A DNA stretch of 16,293 bases from DATAXP01 sp036272935 (lineage in GTDB: Bacteria; Planctomycetota; Planctomycetia; Pirellulales; PNKZ01), in NCBI GenBank assembly GCA_036272935.1, contig DATAXP010000040.1:1-16293 (forward strand), read 5' to 3'. The first letter of the stretch is position 1. Every line of letters begins with the position of its first letter. This document shows positions 1 to 5,875 of the stretch, piece by piece. The position numbers and the translations under genes were made by a program. The notes beneath the pieces are model-generated. The model searched no databases. It was not told the origin of the DNA and saw only the letters and a program-made list of their open reading frames with translations.

Positions 1-1
1 G

Positions 2-112
2 AGCCTGATGGTGGCGCAGCTTTCGTACCGTTGGATCGAGGTTTCGCTGGCGGCGCTCTTATTCGACCGCAGGCGAAAGGAATCCCAGCGATCGATGGCC
101 CGCGCCGCCTAG
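2..112 (+). CDS. C-terminal end of an acyltransferase-3-like membrane protein (5' truncated)
   Basis: An open frame enters from the left edge and runs 36 codons to a TAG at 110-112. The peptide contains LSYRWIEVSLAALLF followed by a basic tail (DRRRKES). The SYRWIE segment resembles the last transmembrane helix and tail of acyltransferase-3 (OafA/YrhL-like) proteins, whose C-termini commonly read SYRF/WIE followed by a hydrophobic helix and Arg/Lys residues. Such enzymes O-acylate polysaccharides or glycolipids in the inner membrane. Only about 36 residues are visible, so the family call rests on one motif and could be wrong; another polytopic membrane protein would also fit. It is convergent with, and overlaps by four bases, the gene on the other strand. 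Confidence 0.5.
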   Translation, partial: SLMVAQLSYRWIEVSLAALLFDRRRKESQRSMARAA

Positions 113-1635
113 CTGCACCCGCCGCAACCGCCACCTCCACAACCGCCACCTCCACAACCGCCACCTCCACAACCGCCACCTCCACAACCGCCACCTCCAC
201 AACCGCCGCTGCCGCAGCCGCCGCTGCCGCAGCCGCCCGCACCCGACGTGTTTGGCGTTCCGGAAGTGACGGCATAACGCAAGTCTGCATACATCGGCGC
301 CGCCAGCGCGGTCATGCCGAACAGGGCGATGACCCAGGTCATGTCGGTTCGGCCTGGTTGCTCGCCGGCAGTCTTGAACAGATCGCGGGCCGATTTCATC
401 CGATCGCGATACGCCTCGAGCAGCGCGGTTCCGCGCGCCGTCCGCTGCTGAGCGATGGCAAGCAGGACAACTAGGGTTCCGAATGTGACAAACAATGCGA
501 TCACCAAGAAACCAATCGGGCGGTCGCGGACGATACCGACGATTAGCTTGACGAAGCCAAACAGCAACAATGCCGCCAGCGCTGCCGCCGGCCAAAACCG
601 CGCGCGACGGAAGGCACCTTCATCGAGCAGCAGGCCGCGCGATCGCAACGAGTCGACGATCTTGGCTGCGGCACCTTTCGGCGCGCGGCAAAGCGTCTTC
701 GCGGGGATTTCCTCGGTCGCCGGGATCAGCTCGAGCACCGCCTGCTCGATCGGCTCGAGCGCCGTCCGCGGCGGCTCGCCGCGATAGAACTGCGATTCGT
801 TCGCGCTGGCCATTGCTCCGACCCCACGGCGGACAGGTCGCAGCTTCAACACTCCGTCGCTGGTGAGCTGCGCGACGGCCGCCTGCCAGGCCATCTGTTC
901 ACCGTAAGCCAGGCAGGCCGCTTCGTACGGGGACAATTCAACTCCCGACGAGTCGTTGCTCGTCGCGTTCCGCAATCGCCGCCGGTAGAGAACCGTCCAG
1001 GCAATCGCGGCGGCATACAACATCGCGTAAAGGATCAGGAACTGCGGCCCAGTCAGATCGAATGGCGACACCAGCGCTCCCCACAGCAACCCTGCTCCGC
1101 CGAGCGCCAAGGCCGGTGCGAACGCATGCTCACCCAGCCATCGTCGCATTCGCGGCTTAGGGATGATCCAGTGGCGGGCCAGCGGGACGTGGCGCGAACG
1201 CGAGGTGCGGCCGAGGCGCGTGTCGGTATCGGGCCAGATATCGGCTGGCGGTTCGTGGCCGAATGCCTCGCGATAGGCGGCGAGCGTGCGCTCGTACATC
1301 GCCACGTGCTTGGCGTGCTCGCCTGGGCCGCCGCGTGTCGGCTCATGGTGGAGCGGCCGGCCGAGCACTTCCGGGCAAAAGCGGCCCCAGTAATCGCGTG
1401 TGTAGGTCAGATGCAGGTGCCACGCCTGGTCGACTTCTTGCGAAGGACACGCGTTCTCGGGCATCGTCACGGCCAGGAAGCAGAATCGCTTGTATTCTTG
1501 CACCGCGCGCCGTGCGTACTCGGCCGACCAGCCGTTCTCGCGCGCCAAGCGCTTCGTGAACGGCAACGCGGCTGCGGGATCATCGATTTGGTGCGCGTCG
1601 ATGGCCTGCCACAACGCCACCTGCTCGCGGTCCAT
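109..1635 (-). CDS. GRDP-like / TIGR04222-type membrane protein with Cys-Gly repeat tail
   Basis: A 508-residue protein. Residues about 45-90 hold a glycine-rich-domain-protein-like motif (SQEVDQAWHLHLTYTRDYW, 65-83), including the D-x-x-W-H-x-H signature. Predicted membrane segments lie near 171-190, 197-217, 347-369, 373-395 and 432-450. Between the two membrane pairs is the soluble TIGR04222-like region (SPYEAACLAYGEQMAWQAAVAQL from 235, shown here in two parts of one stretch). The C-terminus from about 465 is almost only Gly and Cys: nine cysteines at mostly five-residue spacing, ending GGCS. Known members of this family share the low-complexity Cys-Gly tail, but their function is unknown; metal binding or a sorting role is only a guess. 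The ATG is preceded by a good ribosome binding site (AGGGAGG, about 8 bases upstream). It follows the sulfatase gene by 43 bases and may be its operon partner. Confidence 0.8.
   Translation of the reverse strand: MDREQVALWQAIDAHQIDDPAAALPFTKRLARENGWSAEYARRAVQEYKRFCFLAVTMPENACPSQEVDQAWHLHLTYTRDYWGRFCPEVLGRPLHHEPTRGGPGEHAKHVAMYERTLAAYREAFGHEPPADIWPDTDTRLGRTSRSRHVPLARHWIIPKPRMRRWLGEHAFAPALALGGAGLLWGALVSPFDLTGPQFLILYAMLYAAAIAWTVLYRRRLRNATSNDSSGVELSPYEAACLAYGEQMAWQAAVAQLTSDGVLKLRPVRRGVGAMASANESQFYRGEPPRTALEPIEQAVLELIPATEEIPAKTLCRAPKGAAAKIVDSLRSRGLLLDEGAFRRARFWPAAALAALLLFGFVKLIVGIVRDRPIGFLVIALFVTFGTLVVLLAIAQQRTARGTALLEAYRDRMKSARDLFKTAGEQPGRTDMTWVIALFGMTALAAPMYADLRYAVTSGTPNTSGAGGCGSGGCGSGGCGGGGCGGGGCGGGGCGGGGCGGGGCGGCS
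126..200. repeat. Five perfect tandem copies of a 15-bp coding repeat
   Basis: The unit AACCGCCACCTCCAC (+ strand) occurs five times without a mismatch, at 126-140, 141-155, 156-170, 171-185 and 186-200. On the - strand it encodes GGGGC units. It is followed by two diverged units with GCTGCCGCAG-type sequence that encode GSGGC. Because the repeat length is a multiple of three, copy-number changes would alter the protein tail without breaking the frame. Confidence 0.95.
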
Positions 1636-1678
1636 GAGCCTGCCTCCCTTTTTCTCAACAGCTCAACTCGCCCTAGCG

Positions 1679-3316
1679 TTACTTCTTGATGTCCTTTCCC
1701 CAGTCGGTGTGATCGGGGCCAGGCCAATCGTCGACGAACGCGCGCTCGGCCCAAGCGTTCCAAGCGGCTTCGAGCCGGGTGGCGACGTCGCTGTGGGCGT
1801 CGATCAGATTGTGTTGCTCGGTGCGATCGGCCTCCATATCGTACAGCTCCCACGGACCGCGCCATTTCTGCACAAGCTTCCAGCGGCCGTCGCGCACCGC
1901 CTTGTTCCCCTCGTGCTCCCAAAAGATCGGCGTCTTGCGCCCCAGCGGCTCACCCGCGAACGCCGGGCGCAGCGAGACGCCTTCCATCGGCAGGATCGCG
2001 TTGCTGTTGAATTCGGTTGGATACTTGGCGCCGGCGAGATCGACGGCCGTGGCCATCACGTCGATCAAGTGTGCCGGCTGCGACTCGAGTGTTCCGCGGC
2101 GCTCGGGAGCAATTCCTGCAGGCCAATGCACGACCAGCGGCGAGCTGATGCCCCCCTCGTGCGTGAAATGCTTATAGCGACGAAACGGCGTGTTGGCCAT
2201 CGTCGCCCAGTTCATCCCCAGCAGCACGTACGATTGCGGACCGCCGATCGGCGGTCCGCCGTCGGTCGTTCCGTTGGGCCCTCCTTCAGCGTTGCCGCCG
2301 TTGTCGCTGAGATACAGTATTAGCGTGTTGTCGAGCACGCCACGCTGGGCAAGGCCATCGACGAGCGTGCCCATGCTGCGGTCGATGCACTCGATCATCG
2401 CGGCGTAGACGGCCATCATCTGATCGAAGCGATTGCGCTCCTCGGCAGTGCAAGATTCCCACGCAGGCGATTCATCAGGGCGCGGCGCCAATGGCCAGCG
2501 ACTGTCGACAATGCCCATCTCGATTTGCCGTTGATGACGACGCTGGCGCAGCTCGTCCCAGCCGGCAAGATACTTGCCGCGGTACTGGGCAATGATCTCT
2601 TCGGGGGCACGCAGCGGAAAATGCACGGCCCCCTGGGCAATGTAAAGGAAGAACGGCTGCTGGGCCGCGAGCGCCTCGTCGATGAACTTCAGCCCCCAAT
2701 CGACGAACAGGTCGGTCGAGTACCAGTTCTCGCCGAGTTCGGGCGAGTCTTTGGGCAACTCGCGGCCATTGAGATACAAGTTCTCGGTGCCCGGGCGATC
2801 TTTTTCGTGCGGAAAATAGACTTCGCCGTAGCGCGAGTTCAGCGATCGCACGAAGCCGCGCTTCCACGGTGGCGTGCCATTTTGCTGGCCCAGGTGCCAC
2901 TTGCCGGTCATGGCGGTGAAGTAGCCGGCGTCGCGCAGCACCTCGGCAATCGTCACGCAGCGCGGCAGCAGGCGGCCGTGGAAGCCGCGCGAGTTTGGCT
3001 CGACCTTGCTGTCGAGCCAACCCATGCCGGCCTGCTGCGAGTACAACCCCGTGAGCAACGCGGCGCGCGTGGGGCTGCAACGCGGTGTGTTATAGAACTG
3101 CGTGAAGCGGATGCCGTCGGCGGCGAGTCGATCGAGCCGCGGCGTCGGCACCTCGCTGCCATAGCAACCGATGTCGCTGAAACCCATATCGTCAACCAGC
3201 ACGACGACGATGTTGGGCGGCGCGGCGCGCAACAACGGTGCGTGCAGTGACACCGTCCCACCCGCGATCACGGCAACGACGAGGGCCGCGATCCGACGAA
3301 CTCGAAACTTCCTCAT
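1679..3316 (-). CDS. Exported Cys-type sulfatase (arylsulfatase family)
   Basis: A 545-residue protein from the ATG at 3316. Residues 1-33 form a signal peptide (basic MRKFRVRR, hydrophobic core, then LRAAPP). The mature protein begins with the sulfatase signature NIVVVLVDDMGFSDIGCYG (35-53), with metal-binding D42 and D43. CSPTR at 80-84 gives C80 as the residue converted to formylglycine. Also visible are TGKWH (137-141), H232, the metal-binding SDNGG (337-341) and K382. This is the formylglycine-dependent sulfatase family, which hydrolyses sulfate esters, usually of polysaccharides in planctomycetes; the substrate cannot be read from sequence. An in-frame upstream extension to 3475 exists but would bury the signal peptide, so the later ATG, preceded by GGGGGAAATTC, is chosen. 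The gap to the upstream thioesterase gene is 77 bases. A maturase is needed but is not seen here. Confidence 0.95.
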   Translation of the reverse strand: MRKFRVRRIAALVVAVIAGGTVSLHAPLLRAAPPNIVVVLVDDMGFSDIGCYGSEVPTPRLDRLAADGIRFTQFYNTPRCSPTRAALLTGLYSQQAGMGWLDSKVEPNSRGFHGRLLPRCVTIAEVLRDAGYFTAMTGKWHLGQQNGTPPWKRGFVRSLNSRYGEVYFPHEKDRPGTENLYLNGRELPKDSPELGENWYSTDLFVDWGLKFIDEALAAQQPFFLYIAQGAVHFPLRAPEEIIAQYRGKYLAGWDELRQRRHQRQIEMGIVDSRWPLAPRPDESPAWESCTAEERNRFDQMMAVYAAMIECIDRSMGTLVDGLAQRGVLDNTLILYLSDNGGNAEGGPNGTTDGGPPIGGPQSYVLLGMNWATMANTPFRRYKHFTHEGGISSPLVVHWPAGIAPERRGTLESQPAHLIDVMATAVDLAGAKYPTEFNSNAILPMEGVSLRPAFAGEPLGRKTPIFWEHEGNKAVRDGRWKLVQKWRGPWELYDMEADRTEQHNLIDAHSDVATRLEAAWNAWAERAFVDDWPGPDHTDWGKDIKK

Positions 3317-3393
3317 GAATTTCCCCCGCTCGGCTGCCTGTGGTTCGGGTGATCGCCCCACGATGTCCAGCAGACCAGTCGCCCGCGGGCCGG

Positions 3394-3810
3394 TCAATCG
3401 GCAGCGAGCTTCTCGCGGAACCATGCGGGGATCGGCGTCGAGGTGTACCCGCCGCGGCCGTCTTCGCGGCAGCAAACGGCGGTCAGCTTGCCGGTGCCGA
3501 TCTCGCGGCTGGCGACCGAAAACGTGAAGCCGTAGCTGATGCTCTTCTCACCGACACGCTCGACGCGCAGTTCGATCTCGACGGTGTCTTCGAAGCGGGC
3601 CGAGCCGCGGTAATCGCAACTGGCGGCGACGCGCGGCCAGCCGAGCACACCATGCTCGTCACGCCCCATGACGGAGAGTCCGCGGGCACGCAGGAACTCG
3701 TGCTCAGCCTGCTCCATGTACTGGAAGAAGACCGAAAAATGGACGATGCCGGCCGCGTCGGTATCGCGAAACTCAACGGTCCGTCGGGTGTGGAACGGAG
3801 CGATTGGCAT
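3394..3810 (-). CDS. Hotdog-fold acyl-CoA thioesterase (YbgC/FadM/4HBT family)
   Basis: A 138-residue protein, the usual length for a single hotdog domain. The signature FRDTDAAGIVHFSVFFQYME (14-33) matches the 4-hydroxybenzoyl-CoA thioesterase/YbgC active-site region, with D18 in the position of the catalytic aspartate, followed by a helix containing E33, E36 and E38. The family hydrolyses acyl-CoA or acyl-ACP thioesters in the cytoplasm. Substrate range is broad and not predictable from the sequence. The ATG lies only 3 bases after the stop of the glycosyltransferase gene, so the two are very likely cotranscribed and perhaps translationally coupled. This places a thioesterase next to a possible 4-hydroxybenzoate-producing gene, but a direct link to 4-hydroxybenzoyl-CoA is not shown. 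Confidence 0.88.
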   Translation of the reverse strand: MPIAPFHTRRTVEFRDTDAAGIVHFSVFFQYMEQAEHEFLRARGLSVMGRDEHGVLGWPRVAASCDYRGSARFEDTVEIELRVERVGEKSISYGFTFSVASREIGTGKLTAVCCREDGRGGYTSTPIPAWFREKLAAD

Positions 3811-3813
3811 GCG

Positions 3814-5169
3814 TCACGCGGGCTCGGGGCTTGGCGCTCGAACCGTATCGGGAACGATCGTCGACAGCCGATCGTACTCCTCGACGACTTGGGCGTACAG
3901 CGCGCGATGCCGCTCGGCCATCAGCCGGTCGTGGTAGCGATCGTGCACCGCCTGCTGCCCGCGACGACCAAGCTCGTCATTCCGCTGCGGATCGGAAATC
4001 AACTGCCGGAGGACGCCGGCCAGCTCGGTAACATTGCCCGGCTCGAACAACTCGCCGCCTCCGGTGTCGGCCACCAATTCGGGAAACGTGCCATGACTGG
4101 GAACAACCACCGGCACAGCGTTGGCCAAGGCTTCGAGCATCGGCAGCCCCTTGCTCTCGCGATAGACGGTCGGCAAGGCCATCACGTCCAACGATTGCAG
4201 GAAAGCAATTTTTTCGTCGCGCGACACTTCGCCGTGATAATCGACGCGCTCGGCCAGGCCCCACTCGGCCAGGCGCGCCTGCTGCTCGTCGAAGTACCGT
4301 CGGTCGCCGGAGTTCAGATAGCCGGCGATCGCCAGGCGCACCAGCGGCAGCGAGGCGTCCTCGGCCAGGAGCTTGAACGCATCGACCAGATGATGCAGTC
4401 CTTTTTCTGGCGCGATGCGGGCGAAGTAACCAATGCGCGGCGGTTGTTCGGCGGCGCGCGCCGCTCGAGTGCCGTGGCCGGCCAGCTTCAGGCCGTGCGG
4501 AATCACCGTGATCTTGGCGCGGTCGACATTCAGATAGTCGGCCATGAACTCGGCATAGTAGTCGTTCAGGGCGACAAACCGCGCAATATCCTTAGCGCGG
4601 CGGCGCAGCTCCTCGCGCACCCGGCCGTACCAGCGCGGCGGCAGGCGTTCGATGAACAGGTCTTCGCCCGAGAGCGTGCAAACGACCGGGACTTCAACCT
4701 CGACGCTGATGCGGTTGGCCAGTCCGGCGAGCATCGAGTTCGACAAGTGCACCACGTCGGGCCGCACCTCGTCGCGCAGCCAGGCGACGAGCCGTTCGAG
4801 TTCACGCCGCTGATGGCCTTCTTCGCCGCGCAAGATCGACAACGTAAGCGGCCCCAACTTCTCGGCCCGCACGGCGAAGTTCATCTTCGACAGCCGTTTG
4901 AGCAGCCGAGGCGAATCGAGCCAGCGGACGCTCCACTCGGGAAGCCAGCGGAACACCGGGATTTTTTCTTCCAGGTAGACGTTGATCCCGCCGTAGAAGA
5001 TCGGCGGGGGATCGCTCATGTTCGGCTCGTCGGTGCGCAGCGGCGTGTAGGTAGGGGCGAGCAGAATCTCCTCGCCTTGCTCGTGCAGCGCAGCGGCCAG
5101 CGTGTTGTCGTGCAGGCAACTGCCGCAGTACATCCCCGCGGCGCCGGCGGCAAGATAGACGATCTTCAT
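3814..5169 (-). CDS. GT4-family glycosyltransferase
   Basis: A 451-residue GT-B glycosyltransferase. The N-terminal domain opens MKIVYLAAGAAGMYCGSC with an unusual CGSC pair at C15/C18 in the first loop. The C-terminal domain has IGYFARIAPEKGLHHLVDAF (246-265) and the family-4 E-x7-E motif, E338 to E346 in ESKGLPMLE, which binds the nucleotide-sugar donor. It would retain anomeric configuration and transfer a sugar to an unknown acceptor, probably at the cytoplasmic membrane face. The ATG at 5169 is chosen over one 33 bases upstream because it aligns with the first beta strand. The downstream thioesterase starts 3 bases after its stop. Its position behind the cyclase/polyprenyl-synthase genes suggests a lipid acceptor (inference). 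Confidence 0.92.
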   Translation of the reverse strand: MKIVYLAAGAAGMYCGSCLHDNTLAAALHEQGEEILLAPTYTPLRTDEPNMSDPPPIFYGGINVYLEEKIPVFRWLPEWSVRWLDSPRLLKRLSKMNFAVRAEKLGPLTLSILRGEEGHQRRELERLVAWLRDEVRPDVVHLSNSMLAGLANRISVEVEVPVVCTLSGEDLFIERLPPRWYGRVREELRRRAKDIARFVALNDYYAEFMADYLNVDRAKITVIPHGLKLAGHGTRAARAAEQPPRIGYFARIAPEKGLHHLVDAFKLLAEDASLPLVRLAIAGYLNSGDRRYFDEQQARLAEWGLAERVDYHGEVSRDEKIAFLQSLDVMALPTVYRESKGLPMLEALANAVPVVVPSHGTFPELVADTGGGELFEPGNVTELAGVLRQLISDPQRNDELGRRGQQAVHDRYHDRLMAERHRALYAQVVEEYDRLSTIVPDTVRAPSPEPA

Positions 5170-5190
5170 GGAGAGGCGGGCGGAGGCGGT

Positions 5191-5240
5191 GCTAAGCCGC
5201 AAGCGTGATTCGGCGCGGGATCGAGCGCTTGCGATTTAGC
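5191..5240. repeat. Inverted repeat with 15-bp arms upstream of the glycosyltransferase gene
   Basis: The left arm GCTAAGCCGCAAGCG (5191-5205) and right arm CGCTTGCGATTTAGC (5226-5240) pair at 13 of 15 positions, with a perfect 8-bp core and a 20-base spacer. It lies in the gap between the chorismate-lyase-like stop and the glycosyltransferase start, in the 5' leader of the latter. It could be a dispersed palindromic element, a processing site or an attenuator. It lacks a U-run, so a simple intrinsic terminator is not supported. Confidence 0.75.
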
Positions 5241-5777
5241 CTATTCTAAGGGTGCCACGATTTCCAGCAGCTCGATCGCCGGCTCGCCGTTGCACTCGAT
5301 CATCGCCGTGCGGCCGAAGGTGGTGCGCGGCTCAGCCAGCTCCAGCAGCCGGCACAGTTCCGGTCCCGGGGCAACGCGCCACAGCCCGGCGAGCCGCACG
5401 CGGCGCATCACGTCGTGCTGAATCAGCAATCGACCAAGCGGTGTGCGCTCGGCCTGAATCTCGGCGCGCACGCGCGGCGAGAGGTAATCGAAGTTCACGC
5501 GCATGATGCCATATTGCACCACACGGCCGTCGCGCTGGCGGGCCAGCAGAATCTTGCGAGCGTAATGCGTCGACGTGATCCATCGATCGAGCACGCGCAC
5601 GTCGACCGGACCGCGATGATATTCCTCGACGCTCACCGTCATGTGCGACGTGTGGGCGAGCAATTCCCGATAGTCGACCGGCATCGCCTGCACCGGCACA
5701 TCTTCAAACCGGCCGAGTTCCGCCGGTTCGGGATAAAACAGGCTGACGAGCGTTTGCAGGTCGGCGGTGGGAAGCAT
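5241..5777 (-). CDS. Chorismate-lyase-like protein (UbiC/DUF98 superfamily)
   Basis: A 178-residue protein with features of the UbiC/DUF98 chorismate-pyruvate lyase fold: a central region YARKILLARQRDGRVVQYG (72-90), RTPLGRLL (111-118) containing the conserved Leu-Gly, and a C-terminal FGRTAMIECNGEPAIELLE (154-172), whose E172 aligns with the catalytic glutamate of UbiC. In established members the enzyme splits chorismate to 4-hydroxybenzoate and pyruvate; in mycobacteria the DUF98 protein Rv2949c supplies 4-hydroxybenzoate for phenolic glycolipids. Sequence identity to characterised enzymes cannot be measured here, so activity is inferred. It sits between the DUF116-polyprenyl synthase and a GT4 gene on the same strand. 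No clear ribosome binding site precedes the ATG. Confidence 0.7.
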   Translation of the reverse strand: MLPTADLQTLVSLFYPEPAELGRFEDVPVQAMPVDYRELLAHTSHMTVSVEEYHRGPVDVRVLDRWITSTHYARKILLARQRDGRVVQYGIMRVNFDYLSPRVRAEIQAERTPLGRLLIQHDVMRRVRLAGLWRVAPGPELCRLLELAEPRTTFGRTAMIECNGEPAIELLEIVAPLE

Positions 5778-5789
5778 GGCGGGGAAAAC

Positions 5790-5871
5790 GCGAAATGCTA
5801 AATGCGTAATGCTTAATTGCGAACGCAGCTTCGGAAATTAAGCATCTCGCATTTCGCATTCAGCATTCTGA
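5790..5871. repeat. Inverted array of 7-bp repeats (heptamer hairpin), copy 1
   Basis: The left arm is four consecutive heptamers of the form GCNNAAT (GCGAAAT, GCTAAAT, GCGTAAT, GCTTAAT; 5790-5817). The right arm is five heptamers of the complementary form ATTNNGC or close variants (5837-5871). The 19-base spacer is GC-richer. The arms can pair over about 30 bp with a few mismatches. It fills the gap between the polyprenyl-synthase stop and the chorismate-lyase-like start. A second copy with the same architecture is at 14611-14691. Confidence 0.9.
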
Positions 5872-5875
5872 ATTC

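Noticed and set aside
126..200. CRISPR array
   Set aside because: The units are directly adjacent 15-mers with no spacers and are in frame within a coding region.
31..474. Thr/Ala-rich + strand frame
   Set aside because: It is the reverse reading of the (GGGGC)n coding repeat and competes with the better-supported - strand gene and the acyltransferase tail.
3317..3475. 53-residue N-terminal extension of the sulfatase
   Set aside because: It would place the signal peptide internally, is Arg/Pro-rich, and overlaps the end of the thioesterase gene; the ATG at 3316 begins a normal signal peptide.
3340..5208. Long + strand frame of about 620 codons
   Set aside because: It lies opposite the glycosyltransferase and thioesterase genes, shows no recognisable domain, and is the expected by-product of high-GC codon use.
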